DNA of 42,741 nucleotides from Christensenellaceae bacterium (GCA_022768945.1 JALEKY010000048.1:1-42741), one strand, 5' to 3'; numbered from the stretch's first letter, positions 8,413 to 16,555 are shown. Numbers and translations are program-made. Notes: a model not told the origin generated them from the sequence alone.

Positions 8413-9879
8413 TCAGTTTTCGGCTTTAACTTTTTCTTCTTCCGCTTTTGCTTGTTCAGCGACGGTAGCGGCGTTTTCCTTAGCTGCGGCTTCTTTTTCC
8501 GTAGCTTCGTTTACGCGAGCTTCGCAAGCTTCAACGTTAGCCTTGTTCTCGTCGGAAGCGTTCTTGTCATACGCTTTCTTAGCGAGAGCGAGAGCTTTCT
8601 GAGCTGCTTTGAGTTCAGCTTCGGTTTCCTTGTGGGCAGCCTGAGCGTCGCGAGCGGCTTTACGAGCGATTTCGACAACGGGAACATACGCTTTCTGTCC
8701 TTCGCCTTCCAAAATCGTGAATTCGGTTTCTTTGTCGAAGAGGTGAGTGTGCATAATGTCGATAGCGATTTCGATCTTCTGATCCCTGTCGGTGGTCGAA
8801 CGGGAGTCAACCTTAGCGGTAAGCTGGGTAGCGCCGTCTACAAGGCTCTTGATTTCGTCCGGATTTTCTTCGGTTTCGCCCTTGTCGAATACGCAGTAGA
8901 GGAGGGTTTCCGCACCGAGTTTTTCAACAACGTCAACCTTAACTTTAACTACGGTTTCCTTGGAGTTTGCGATGTAAGCAGCTTCGTCGTGGAAGTCTTC
9001 GGGACGAACGCCGAATACTACGGGTTTGCCGGTGTTGAGGTAATCTTCGAGATTTATGATCTTAGCCGCCTTAGCGTGGGGAACCTTGATTTTGCCGCCT
9101 TCGAATTCGATGTAAACGTTGTCTTTCGTACCGGTGAGGGTAGCGTCGAAGAAGTTCATCTGAGGCGTTCCGATGAAGCCCGCAACGAAGAGATTAGCGG
9201 GGTAATCGTAAAGGTTCTGCGGAGCGTCAACCTGTTGAATATAACCGTCTTTCATAACTACGATGCGGGTACCCATGGTCATAGCTTCGACCTGGTCGTG
9301 CGTAACGTAAATGAAGGTGGTAGCAAGTCTGTGGTGGAGTTTGGTAATTTCCGTTCTCATCTGAGCGCGGAGTTTCGCGTCGAGGTTGGACAGAGGTTCG
9401 TCGAGAAGGAATACTTTCGGTTCACGAACGATTGCACGGCCGAGCGCGACACGCTGTCTTTGACCGCCGGAAAGAGCCTTCGGCTTTCTGGTAAGGTACA
9501 TTTCGAGACCGAGAATTCTTGCGGCTTCCTTAACTCTTTCGTCGATTTCAGCCTTGGGCATTTTACGAAGTTTAAGACCGAACGCCATGTTATCGTAAAC
9601 GGTCATGTGAGGATAGAGCGCGTAGTTCTGGAAAACCATCGCGATGTCTCTGTCTTTAGGTTGAACTTCGTTAACGAGAACGTCGTCGATGTAAAGTTCG
9701 CCTTCGGTGATTTCTTCAAGCCCCGCTATCATTCTGAGGGTGGTGGATTTACCGCAGCCGGAAGGTCCGACGAATACGATGAATTCCTTATCCTGAATGT
9801 CGAGGGAGAAGTCGGTAACGGAAGGAGTTGTGTTATTTCCGTAAACCTTATAGATGTGTTTAAGCTTAAGACTAGCCAT
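8413..9879 (-). CDS. msmK: MsmK/UgpC-type sugar ABC transporter ATPase with a C-terminal coiled-coil tail
   Basis: 488 residues. Walker [10 protein letters not shown] (about 38), Q-loop [11 protein letters not shown], signature [15 protein letters not shown] (about 136), Walker [17 protein letters not shown] and the H-loop VTHDQ are all intact. The regulatory OB-fold domain of MalK/UgpC/MsmK proteins follows (about 240-395). From about 401 to the end there is an 88-residue Ala/Lys/Glu-rich helical tail (for example [15 protein letters not shown]) absent from usual relatives of about 370 residues. No permease or binding protein is nearby, as for the shared ATPase MsmK that energises several sugar importers. 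A TTGTTT-17-TATAAT promoter (9944-9972) and an AGGAGG site about 14 bases from the ATG precede it. Confidence 0.92.
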   Translation of the reverse strand: MASLKLKHIYKVYGNNTTPSVTDFSLDIQDKEFIVFVGPSGCGKSTTLRMIAGLEEITEGELYIDDVLVNEVQPKDRDIAMVFQNYALYPHMTVYDNMAFGLKLRKMPKAEIDERVKEAARILGLEMYLTRKPKALSGGQRQRVALGRAIVREPKVFLLDEPLSNLDAKLRAQMRTEITKLHHRLATTFIYVTHDQVEAMTMGTRIVVMKDGYIQQVDAPQNLYDYPANLFVAGFIGTPQMNFFDATLTGTKDNVYIEFEGGKIKVPHAKAAKIINLEDYLNTGKPVVFGVRPEDFHDEAAYIANSKETVVKVKVDVVEKLGAETLLYCVFDKGETEENPDEIKSLVDGATQLTAKVDSRSTTDRDQKIEIAIDIMHTHLFDKETEFTILEGEGQKAYVPVVEIARKAARDAQAAHKETEAELKAAQKALALAKKAYDKNASDENKANVEACEARVNEATEKEAAAKENAATVAEQAKAEEEKVKAEN

Positions 9880-9943
9880 TTTGTTTCAATTCTCCTCCTA
9901 TGTTGAACTGAACCCCTTGCGGGATAATAATTCTTATGCTAAT

Positions 9944-9972
9944 ATTATACTTTTTTTCGGCAAAAAAAACAA
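9944..9972 (-). promoter_or_regulatory. Promoter of the sugar ABC ATPase gene
   Basis: Minus-strand TTGTTT (9967-9972), 17-base spacer, TATAAT (9944-9949). The transcript would start near 9937 and carry a leader of about 58 bases that includes a small CCCGC/GGGG hairpin and an AGGAGG site. Confidence 0.75.
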
Positions 9973-10135
9973 TGGGCATTATATATAAATTTACGTACTC
10001 ATTTTGTCTATTCTGCACAAAAAACGGTGCCGATTATATATTGTTACGCGTATATGCGCGCGTAAAAGGAGATAAAAGAAAAAACCTGCATTGCGGGCTT
10101 ACTTAAGCGGTCGATTTAATAAAGAAGAAACCGTT
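9973..10135. other. Intergenic stretch with a TTACGCG inverted repeat
   Basis: This gap between the ATPase promoter and the end of the lipoprotein gene holds no credible reading frame. It contains TTACGCG (10044-10050) and its inverse CGCGTAA (10059-10065) separated by 8 bases, a possible operator or hairpin. A weak hairpin near 10085-10097, followed on the minus strand by six T, could end the lipoprotein transcript. Confidence 0.4.
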
Positions 10136-11611
10136 TTATTCTAACAGATTTTCCGCTTCCGGGAAAACTTCGATAACGAACGATTTCAATTCGTCGGGCG
10201 ACGATACAACGAATGCTCTACAAGAAAAATACCTTTTTATGGCGGCGTCTGTTCTGCTTTCGGTAACGCAAGCCGCCGCGAGGTTTAAAGAAAGCGACAT
10301 GCCGCATTCCGCCGCGTCAAGCTCTTTAGCCGAAGCATATTCGTTCAAAGATTTAAGATATTTTTCTCTGTCTCTTAATGCGTTAGTGCCGTAAATCGCG
10401 CAAAATTCGGCATAATCTGCCGATTTCACGGTTTCGCTTTCCGTGCCGTTCACGGTAGAAAGATATGAATAAAGGTATGCCTTTGCCATTCCTCCTACGA
10501 AGTACGGATACTCGCGAACGGGTATTCTCGCGGCATGTTTAAACCATTGCTCCGCGACGGCAACAAAGATGTCGTTTTGAAAATCTTTCGCTTTTCCGAC
10601 GTCGTGCGGGGCTAAGATAAGGCCGGGAAACGAGCCGACTTTGTCGCATTTGTCGGTCAACGCTATGCCGATGTTTTTAAAAGGAATGAAGTCCGTTTTT
10701 TGTGAGAGATATTCGGCGGCATTTTCCGCTTCGTTTAAAACGGAAGAAAAATCGTCTGTTTTGTCGTAAAAGCACGTGTAGCGAATTCCGTTTTTTTCTT
10801 CGATAAACACTTCCGCGCCTTTGTAAAGAAGGACTGCCGCCTCGGCAAAATTATCGGCTTTATAAGTGTATGAGGTAGAGTTCTTTCCTGTTTCCGTCCG
10901 CATGCATTCGCCGCCGCAAAGCACTGAATATTCGCCCGCAACTTCCATTTTAAGCGTGATAAAGGCGACTTCCGAGAAAAAACCGTCGTAAAAATCGCAC
11001 TCCGGAAAGTCGTAAAATCCGTTTTTGCCGAGTGCCGGGAGAATGGGATAGAATCGAGCGAGGAAAATTTCGTCGTCGTTCGGACGGTTGTGAAGAAGAG
11101 AATTTCTGCCGAGTACGAGCGCGGTTTGAATAGTTAATTCCGCGCTTTCTTCAGGGTAGACTTCGTCCGATAAAAACGCTTCTGTTTTCACTGCGTTCGT
11201 AAAGCCGCAGGTGCCCGGCGAAGGGATTGTTTTCGTTTCGGAAACGGAAAATTTCAAGTCTTTTCCGCCGGAAGATACTTTAAGCACTTCGGCGTTTTGT
11301 CGGAAGTCGTCGGATTTTTTCTCAAGTTTCGCGCTTTCGTCGTCTTTTTTGTCGCTTTTTTTGCCGTCCGCGTTTTCTTCGGGCGAGTATATCACAAACG
11401 GAACGGACGAAATCACGTTATCCGAGGAGTTGAAAAGCGTAATCGTCGTAGTGCAGAAAACAACGCCGTCATCAATTTTTGCTTCGATTAAAACGGACGT
11501 TTTTCCGAGCGGATTAGTTTCGTTTTTACCGCAGCCGTCCGAGCCGCAGCCGGTAAACTGCAATGAGGAAATTAACAGGATGACACAAATAATCGGATTG
11601 AGTTTTTTCAT
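10136..11611 (-). CDS. Lipoprotein with a degenerate M1-peptidase-like domain
   Basis: 491 residues from the ATG at 11611; a longer frame from 11722 is rejected because a signal peptide starts exactly here (MKKLNPIICVILLISS, lipobox LQFTGC). The N-terminal beta domain resembles that of M1 aminopeptidase-like proteins (N-S-S-D-x-V then a PFVIY strand). The gluzincin site H-E-x-x-H-Q-W-F is replaced by VAVAEQWFKH (about 350-359), and the E-G-x-A third-ligand motif reads GGMAKAYLY. All three zinc ligands are thus missing while Q-W-F and M-A-x-A-Y-L remain. It is probably a surface-anchored, non-catalytic relative, for example a binding or sensing protein. It is unlinked to the isc operon, which ends at a terminator before it. 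Confidence 0.65.
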   Translation of the reverse strand: MKKLNPIICVILLISSLQFTGCGSDGCGKNETNPLGKTSVLIEAKIDDGVVFCTTTITLFNSSDNVISSVPFVIYSPEENADGKKSDKKDDESAKLEKKSDDFRQNAEVLKVSSGGKDLKFSVSETKTIPSPGTCGFTNAVKTEAFLSDEVYPEESAELTIQTALVLGRNSLLHNRPNDDEIFLARFYPILPALGKNGFYDFPECDFYDGFFSEVAFITLKMEVAGEYSVLCGGECMRTETGKNSTSYTYKADNFAEAAVLLYKGAEVFIEEKNGIRYTCFYDKTDDFSSVLNEAENAAEYLSQKTDFIPFKNIGIALTDKCDKVGSFPGLILAPHDVGKAKDFQNDIFVAVAEQWFKHAARIPVREYPYFVGGMAKAYLYSYLSTVNGTESETVKSADYAEFCAIYGTNALRDREKYLKSLNEYASAKELDAAECGMSLSLNLAAACVTESRTDAAIKRYFSCRAFVVSSPDELKSFVIEVFPEAENLLE

Positions 11612-11703
11612 TTTTATTCTCCCGATTATTTTATATTCAAGGGTAGCGTTAAATATGCGTTTTTTAGTTTTACGAAAAGACGGCAAGCTTCGTGCAAAAG
11701 TAA

Positions 11704-11737
11704 AAAACGCCCGATTTCTCACGAAATCAAGCGTTTT
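11704..11737 (-). terminator. Terminator of the isc operon
   Basis: AAAACGC and GATTTC arms (11704-11718) pair with GAAATC and GCGTTTT (11723-11737) around a TCAC loop, with a 2x2 internal mismatch. On the minus strand a run of six T follows, 22 bases after the iscU stop. Confidence 0.8.
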
Positions 11738-11759
11738 CGGAATATTTTATATTTTAAAA

Positions 11760-12182
11760 TCAAACGTATTTTACGTCTTCGTCTTTTACGGAAGCCGCGT
11801 CCGACTTACCGCCGTTCTGCTGTTTGTTTCTGTAATCGTCGATAGCTGCTTTGATTGCTTCCTCGGCAAGAACGGAGCAGTGAATTTTCTGGGGGGGAAG
11901 ACCTTCGAGTTTTTCCACAACCTGACTGTTGGTGACTTTTAAAGCGTCTTCTATTTTCATACCCTTAACCATTTCGGTCGCTGTGGAGCTTGTGGCGATT
12001 GCCGCCGCGCAACCGAAAGTTTTGAATTTTGCGTCTTCGATAACGTCGTCTTTTATTCTTAAGGTTATTTGCATTATATCGCCGCAGGACGCGTTTCCTA
12101 CTTTGCCGAACCCGTCCGGATTTTCTATTTCGCCCACGTTCTTGGGATTGGAGAACGCTTCCATTACTTTTTCGTTATACAT
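11760..12182 (-). CDS. iscU: IscU/NifU-type Fe-S cluster scaffold
   Basis: 140 residues. The three conserved scaffold cysteines are present: C33 in ASCGD, C58 in FGCAAA and C102 in IHCSVLAE. They hold a nascent [2Fe-2S] cluster built with sulfur from the cysteine desulfurase. The C-terminal tail (about 118-140) is charged and variable. The ATG overlaps the last codons of iscS by 8 bases, so the two are translationally coupled. Gene symbols iscU and nifU are used interchangeably for this clostridial type. Confidence 0.93.
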   Translation of the reverse strand: MYNEKVMEAFSNPKNVGEIENPDGFGKVGNASCGDIMQITLRIKDDVIEDAKFKTFGCAAAIATSSTATEMVKGMKIEDALKVTNSQVVEKLEGLPPQKIHCSVLAEEAIKAAIDDYRNKQQNGGKSDAASVKDEDVKYV

Positions 12183-13362
12183 TTTTTCCTTCTCCTTTTA
12201 TCATTTCGCTGTAAAGGGGGGACATCTCGCGGAGTTTCTGAACGATTTCCTTGAGCTTGTCTACCGTATAGTTAACTTCTTCCATCGTGTTGTGTTTGCC
12301 GAACGAGAACCTTATCGAGCCGTGCGCCGTAGCTTCGGGTACGCCCATAGCGAGCAGAACGTGCGAGGCTTCGAGCGAGCCGGACGAGCACGCCGAACCG
12401 GAAGAAACCGCAATTCCCGCAAGGTCAAGCGAGAACAAAATGGATTCGCCCTCGATGTACTCGAACGAGAAGTCCGCGTTTCCGGGGAGTCTTTGCGTTC
12501 TGTGTCCGTTAAGTCTTACGTACGGAATTTCGGCTAAAACCCTGTCGATGAACGCGTCGCGAAGAGACGCGATGTACTTTGCGTTTTTGTCAAGCTCTTC
12601 TTCCGCTATCGAAAGAGCTTCGGCAAAGCCTACTATCGCGGGCACATTGGTTGTGCCGCCGCGCTTGGTTCTTTCCTGATGCCCGCCGGTGATTATTCTG
12701 CCGAGGGGAACGCCGTTTCTTATATAAAGCGCGCCTATGCCTTTCGGTCCATAGAATTTGTGCGCCGAAAAACTCATAAAGTCAACGCCGAGTTCTCTTA
12801 CGTCAGTCTTAAGCGTGCCCATTGCCTGAACCGCGTCGGTGAAGCACAAAATACCGTGTTCTTTCGCGATTTCGGCTATTTCTTTAATCGGCTGAATTGT
12901 TCCTACTTCGTTGTTCGCGAACATTACGCCGATTAAAATCGTATCGGGGCGGATTGATTTTTTAAGTTCCTCAAGGTCGACTACGCCGTACTTATCTACG
13001 CCGAGATATGTGAATTCAAAGCCTTGTTTTTCAAGTTCTTTTGCGGTGGTGAGCATCGCGGCGTGTTCGATTTTGGAAATAATCATATGTTTGCCTTTGT
13101 GAGCAAACTGTTGAGCAACGCCTCTCAGTACCCAGTTGTCCGCTTCCGTTCCGCCGGAAGTGAAGTAAATTTCGTTCGGCTTCGCGCCTATGAGCGAGGC
13201 TATTTTGTCACGCGCTTCGTCAACCGCTTTCATTGCTTCTCTGCCGAAGAAGTGCTGGCTGTTCGGGTTGCCGTAAACCTCCGTAAAGTACGGAAGCATT
13301 TTTTCAAGCGCTCTTTTATCGAGCGGCGTCGTTGCCGAATGGTCGATATAGATTCTTTTCAT
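12175..13362 (-). CDS. iscS: Cysteine desulfurase, IscS/NifS type
   Basis: 395 residues from the ATG at 13362, giving the family N-terminus MKRIYIDHSATTPLD; the frame continues to 13392 but those ten residues are not family-like. The PLP lysine is K202 in SFSAHKFYGPKG, and PLP-contact residues are seen in TSGGTEADN, IEHAAM and TDAVQA. The active-site cysteine lies in the mobile loop SSGSACSSGS. The enzyme removes sulfur from cysteine and delivers it to IscU. It starts 11 bases after the regulator stop and overlaps iscU. Confidence 0.95.
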   Translation of the reverse strand: MKRIYIDHSATTPLDKRALEKMLPYFTEVYGNPNSQHFFGREAMKAVDEARDKIASLIGAKPNEIYFTSGGTEADNWVLRGVAQQFAHKGKHMIISKIEHAAMLTTAKELEKQGFEFTYLGVDKYGVVDLEELKKSIRPDTILIGVMFANNEVGTIQPIKEIAEIAKEHGILCFTDAVQAMGTLKTDVRELGVDFMSFSAHKFYGPKGIGALYIRNGVPLGRIITGGHQERTKRGGTTNVPAIVGFAEALSIAEEELDKNAKYIASLRDAFIDRVLAEIPYVRLNGHRTQRLPGNADFSFEYIEGESILFSLDLAGIAVSSGSACSSGSLEASHVLLAMGVPEATAHGSIRFSFGKHNTMEEVNYTVDKLKEIVQKLREMSPLYSEMIKGEGKNV

Positions 13363-13373
13363 AACCTTAAAAG

Positions 13374-13802
13374 TTATTCCTCCGATTTGCAAACGTTTGA
13401 TTTAGTTATGTTTTTATTCTCGTCGAGCATATTCTGAAGAGTGATCGAATCGAGAACGTCGTTAATGCCGCGATACAGTTTTTGCCATACGCTTTTTGTC
13501 GGGCAGACGCAGTTATTGCCTTCGCATACGCACATTATAAACTGCATATCCTCTTCTAACGCGCGGACTATCTGCCCGACGGTTACTTCCTTTGGCTGTT
13601 TTACGAGGTAATAGCCCCCGCTCACGCCGCGTTCCGCCGAAACGAGCTTCTCCTTTATGAGAACGCGCATTATTTTTTCTATGTATTTGTTGGATACGCT
13701 TATGCCTTTTTCAAGTACCGTTGCCGATACGTGCGCGGGGTAGTTCTCCGCGAGAATGTAGCATATTCTTAAGCCGTATCTCGATCTCGATGATAACTTC
13801 AT
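13374..13802 (-). CDS. iscR: Rrf2-family Fe-S-sensing regulator (IscR-like)
   Basis: 142 residues. The N-terminal winged helix (SSRSRYGLRICYILAEN) is typical of Rrf2. The cluster-binding loop has cysteines at 91, 93, 98 and 100 (CVCEGNNCVC), comparable with the three cysteines of E. coli IscR at about 92-104. It heads the iscR-iscS-iscU operon. A consensus promoter and two palindromes lie directly upstream, one over the -10 box, as expected for autorepression by the cluster-loaded protein. Confidence 0.92.
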   Translation of the reverse strand: MKLSSRSRYGLRICYILAENYPAHVSATVLEKGISVSNKYIEKIMRVLIKEKLVSAERGVSGGYYLVKQPKEVTVGQIVRALEEDMQFIMCVCEGNNCVCPTKSVWQKLYRGINDVLDSITLQNMLDENKNITKSNVCKSEE

Positions 13803-13817
13803 TTTTTACCGATTTAT

Positions 13818-13836
13818 GTGCAAAGATTAATTGCAC
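13818..13836. promoter_or_regulatory. Second palindrome in the iscR leader
   Basis: GTGCAA (13818-13823) and TTGCAC (13831-13836) with a 7-base centre. It shares the TTGC/GCAA core of the first palindrome and lies 18-36 bases upstream of the iscR start codon, so it may be a second Rrf2 site or a leader hairpin. Confidence 0.5.
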
Positions 13837-13845
13837 CTTTTTTAG

Positions 13846-13865
13846 TCGCAATTATTATATTGCGA
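13846..13865. promoter_or_regulatory. Palindromic operator over the isc promoter -10 box
   Basis: TCGCAAT (13846-13852) and its inverse ATTGCGA (13859-13865) with a 6-base centre, covering the -10 hexamer and start site. A bound dimer would exclude RNA polymerase. The position strongly suggests autoregulation by the Rrf2 protein encoded immediately downstream. Confidence 0.7.
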
Positions 13866-13882
13866 AAGTTGTCGTTTGTCAA
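13854..13882 (-). promoter_or_regulatory. Consensus promoter of iscRSU
   Basis: TTGACA (13877-13882), exactly 17 bases, TATAAT (13854-13859) on the minus strand. Both hexamers match SigA consensus perfectly. Transcription should begin near 13847, giving a leader of about 45 bases. Confidence 0.92.
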
Positions 13883-13944
13883 ATATATTATGTGTATTTT
13901 TTAATTAAAAAAAATTTTTTAATTCAGGGGAGATATATGCAGAT

Positions 13945-13971
13945 AAAAAAAGGGCGAGCGTCGCTCGTCCC
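13945..13971 (-). terminator. Terminator of the MATE transporter gene
   Basis: GGGCGAGC (13952-13959) pairs with GCTCGTCCC (13963-13971) with one bulged base around a 3-base loop. On the minus strand it runs into seven T (13945-13951). It sits 40 bases past the MATE stop and before the isc promoter. Confidence 0.8.
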
Positions 13972-14010
13972 GTGGGGTGATTTATATGAAAATATGTTTA
14001 TTCCGAATAA

Positions 14011-15471
14011 TCAATATTTCATTTTTATAATATTGCGGAAGAAGGGAATAGTTACAACCAACGCTCCGGCGAGCCAGGCGAGGGGATCTCCGAAACACAA
14101 CGCCGCATACGCCGCAAGACTTGCCGAAGAAGTTATCGCTCCGCCGTTAACGAGAACGGGCAGAAACGCGCAACAGAGTATTCTTGCCACGAGTTCCGCC
14201 GCGCCCGCGCCGAGAACGTATCCCGAGCGACAAATGCCCTGTGCAGCGTTTCTCGCTATAAACAGGAAGCCGAGAATAAAATGCAAGGCGAAATCTATGT
14301 ACGCATACGTGTTGCCGAATTTAATCGTATCGGCGCTGATTTTGTCCGCGCTTAAAAATATATACTGATACGCGCCGTTAATGCAGGATAAAAGCCCTAT
14401 TCCAAGGCAAAAAGCGGAACATATCAACATCATTACAATGGATTGAAGCGTTCCTTTTTTGATGCGTTCGTATTCGCCTTTGCCGAAGTTCTGCGCGTTG
14501 TATCCGAGTATCGCAGAACCTAAACCGCTGTTCAGGCACATTATAAAATTGTTCAGTTTGGAAGCCGCGCCGAAGCCGTTCTGAGCGGGCGTTCCGGGTA
14601 CCATTATACCGTCCGCACCCATATCGAACTTAACGAGCGTGCCTTGCATCACGATAATTCCTATTGCGAGAACGGAGAACTGCAAACCGAGGGGGACGCC
14701 TTGTTTCAAGTGGTTTAATATCTGTTTGCCGGAAACGCGCCAATTTTCTTTTTGCGGGCGAAGCTTTTTATATTTTATAAGCGTGTAGATAAGGCAAGCT
14801 ACGAAACTTATAAGCTGAGCCGCTATCGTGGCGATTGCCGCGCCGCGAGGTCCCATTCCGAAAGGAACGAGGAAAAGAATATCCAGCCCTACGTTAAGCG
14901 CTGTGGATACGAGCAAGAAAATAAGAGGGGTTACCGAATCTCCCAGCGCGCGAAGTATTCCGCAAATGAAGTTGTAACCCATCTGAGCCGCTATTCCGAG
15001 AAAAATAACCAGACAGTAATCGTATGCGGCGGCGTAAACTACGGGGTTATCTTCCGTCACGTTGATGAGTTTAAGCATAAACGGAAGGAAAATCACCGCC
15101 AACACCGTGAGTACTGCAGAGATTATCAGTGACAAATATATTTGAGTGACGAAAGAAGATCGAACCCCTTTATCGTCGTTTTTACCTGCCGCGGCGGCGG
15201 TTATAACGCCGAACCCCGCCGTACAACCGAACGCGAACTGCAAAAACATAAAAGTCAGAGGGAACGTGTCGTTAACTCCTGCGACCTGTTCGGCAAGCAG
15301 AACCTGTCCGCAGATGGCGGCGTCGGTCAATACGTAAATCTGTTGAAGTAAGTATGAGAGAATAATCGGAGCCGCGTATTTGAGAATTACAACCCACGGT
15401 TTGCCTTCCGTAAGGTCTACGGGTTTCATCAAACGGCTTAAAATGCTCTGTTTTTTAGCTGTGTTTTCCAC
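14011..15471 (-). CDS. MATE-family multidrug/metabolite efflux transporter
   Basis: About 486 residues with twelve membrane helices. The family start DLTEGKPWVVILKYAAPIIL follows a short leader, and the two halves repeat the MATE fold. Drug or metabolite/cation antiport is the family role; the substrate is not readable. The start is uncertain. The frame opens at TTG 15513 and has ATG 15504, but a TTGCCA-17-TATAAT promoter ends exactly at 15505, so those codons would precede or touch the transcription start. The GTG at 15471 has GGAG ten bases upstream and is preferred; the ATG at 15429 would also leave an intact transporter. Confidence 0.88.
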   Translation of the reverse strand: MENTAKKQSILSRLMKPVDLTEGKPWVVILKYAAPIILSYLLQQIYVLTDAAICGQVLLAEQVAGVNDTFPLTFMFLQFAFGCTAGFGVITAAAAGKNDDKGVRSSFVTQIYLSLIISAVLTVLAVIFLPFMLKLINVTEDNPVVYAAAYDYCLVIFLGIAAQMGYNFICGILRALGDSVTPLIFLLVSTALNVGLDILFLVPFGMGPRGAAIATIAAQLISFVACLIYTLIKYKKLRPQKENWRVSGKQILNHLKQGVPLGLQFSVLAIGIIVMQGTLVKFDMGADGIMVPGTPAQNGFGAASKLNNFIMCLNSGLGSAILGYNAQNFGKGEYERIKKGTLQSIVMMLICSAFCLGIGLLSCINGAYQYIFLSADKISADTIKFGNTYAYIDFALHFILGFLFIARNAAQGICRSGYVLGAGAAELVARILCCAFLPVLVNGGAITSSASLAAYAALCFGDPLAWLAGALVVTIPFFRNIIKMKY

Positions 15472-15504
15472 TGTGATAATCTCCGAATCGAAAAAATCCG
15501 ACAT

Positions 15505-15533
15505 ATTATACAATAAGAAAAAGGGATTGGCAA
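15505..15533 (-). promoter_or_regulatory. Promoter of the MATE transporter gene
   Basis: TTGCCA (15528-15533), 17 bases, TATAAT (15505-15510) on the minus strand. Its -10 box abuts the ATG at 15504, which is why the gene start was moved downstream to the GTG at 15471. Confidence 0.75.
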
Positions 15534-15773
15534 GCGTTTGACGAACGTTTCTCGTAAAATATTTATAACGGAAAACGAACTTTTTTCATTAATCGATGAC
15601 GAACGACGAGATTTGCGCAGATACGCGCGAAAAAGTGTCAACGGACTATTGACAACGGGAAAATTCCGATACTTATACGCTTTTTTGTCGCTTGGACGTA
15701 TTTACAATTTCCAAATATCTGTCGTAATTATATGTTGACACCTAATTTTTTGGACACTATCAATATTAAAAAG
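15534..15773. other. Gene-free stretch between the MATE promoter and the recombinase remnant
   Basis: No credible reading frame is seen. It holds an inverted pair TGTCAA/TTGACA (about 15637-15655) and, near 15733-15757, TGTTGACACC and TTTTTTGGACAC, which read like the end of a lost mobile element next to the recombinase remnant. No target duplication could be identified. Confidence 0.35.
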
Positions 15774-15808
15774 AAAAGTGTATGAATCGCATCGAAACAT
15801 ACACTTTT
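15774..15808 (-). terminator. Terminator after the recombinase remnant
   Basis: AAAAGTGTATG (15774-15784) and CATACACTTTT (15798-15808) form an 11-bp perfect stem with a 13-base loop, 7 bases past the stop of the minus-strand remnant. T-rich sequence continues on the minus strand. Confidence 0.85.
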
Positions 15809-15814
15809 TCGTTA

Positions 15815-16174
15815 TTATTTAAGCCTATACCGTAAGACGGAAGCAATATCTGCTTTGTACACGATATCTATCTTGCGTTCTTTGCCTGTTATTTTCGGCA
15901 GTCCGCCGACTACTACACGGTCTAAGAGTTCATAGCACATTTCGCGAGTAAGTTCGGGAGCTTCGAGATATTTCTTCACGTTCCGTATAAACTCGTCCGC
16001 GCTCTGGATAGTATTATTCGTTTCGTTTAATTTTGTTTCCGATTCGGCTATTTCGGTTTCAAGCCTTTTCTGCTCATCGGAATATTTTTGTATAAAGGCG
16101 ATACAAATATCTTCGGGCATTTTGCCTTTCAGTCTGTCTTCATATATTATGCCATACTCAACGCTTATTGTCAA
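15815..16174 (-). pseudogene. C-terminal remnant of a large serine recombinase (DUF4368 region)
   Basis: 119 residues. YGIIYEDRLKGKMPED, then a coiled coil (EQKRLETEIAESETKLNE) and EMCYELLDRVVVGGLPKI, match the coiled-coil and DUF4368 end of large serine site-specific recombinases. The catalytic resolvase domain and zinc ribbon, normally about 400 residues, are absent. Upstream the frame runs straight into a 25-bp dispersed repeat (16180-16204) and stops there, so the 5' part has been lost. A chance-looking but good promoter, TTGACA-17-CATAAT (16146-16174), lies at its broken end, so the fragment could still be transcribed. It marks a decayed integrative element. Confidence 0.75.
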
Positions 16175-16179
16175 TATGG

Positions 16180-16204
16180 TTAGTGATGAAGAATGGAATC
16201 CCTA
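16180..16204 (-). repeat. Dispersed 25-bp repeat, solitary end
   Basis: Exact inverse of the first 25 bases of the MITE-like element at 27393 (begins TAGGGATTCC on the minus strand). It lies at the broken 5' edge of the recombinase remnant. No partner end is found nearby. Confidence 0.85.
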
Positions 16205-16221
16205 AAAAACAAAAAAACAAC

Positions 16222-16254
16222 AAAAAAGCACAAGATTTATATCCTGTGCTTTTT
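16222..16254 (-). terminator. Terminator of the tRNA-Leu transcript
   Basis: AAAAAGCACA (16223-16232) pairs with TGTGCTTTTT (16245-16254). The stem is perfect with a 12-base loop, and the minus strand continues in a T run. It lies about 30 bases beyond the tRNA 3' end. Confidence 0.88.
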
Positions 16255-16282
16255 GCGTTGTAGCTTTTCCTTGCTACAAATC

Positions 16283-16366
16283 TGGTGTGAAGAATGGGAC
16301 TTGAACCCACACGGTGTAACCATACGCCCCTCAAACGTACGCGTCTGCCAATTCCGCCATCCTCAC
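16283..16366 (-). tRNA. tRNA-Leu (anticodon GAG)
   Basis: 84 bases including an encoded CCA (16283-16285). The acceptor arm GTGAGGA pairs with TCTTCAC. The D-arm region reads GGCGGAATTGGCAGACGC, typical of leucine tRNA. The anticodon stem TACGT/GCGTA encloses the loop TTGAGGG, giving GAG, which reads CUC and CUU. A long variable region (class II) and the T loop TTCAAGT follow. It has its own promoter and terminator and stands alone. Confidence 0.95.
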
Positions 16367-16377
16367 ATAGCTTACTT

Positions 16378-16406
16378 ATTCTATAACAAAAAAAAATAAA
16401 AGTCAA
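16378..16406 (-). promoter_or_regulatory. Promoter of tRNA-Leu
   Basis: TTGACT (16401-16406), 17 bases, TAGAAT (16378-16383) on the minus strand, 11 bases before the mature tRNA 5' end. Confidence 0.82.
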
Positions 16407-16555
16407 GAATTAAACGGCGGTTTTTTAAATTTTTTAAATTTTTTTTATATTGAATTTTTTTTATCTTAGCTATTGAAAAAAGAGCAAACCGCGGCGGCAG
16501 GGGAAAGTAATGAATTTCCTACGCAAATTATTTTAAATGAAATTCGCACAGTCGA

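Noticed and set aside
8452-9906. Forward 484-residue frame opposite the sugar ABC ATPase
   Set aside because: Mirror image of a strongly biased coding sequence; Phe/Val/Ser-rich with no domain, while the minus frame has all ABC motifs.
16158-16406. Minus-strand frame containing GIGRRVRLRGVWLHRVG
   Set aside because: This is tRNA-Leu translated by chance, a common false ORF.
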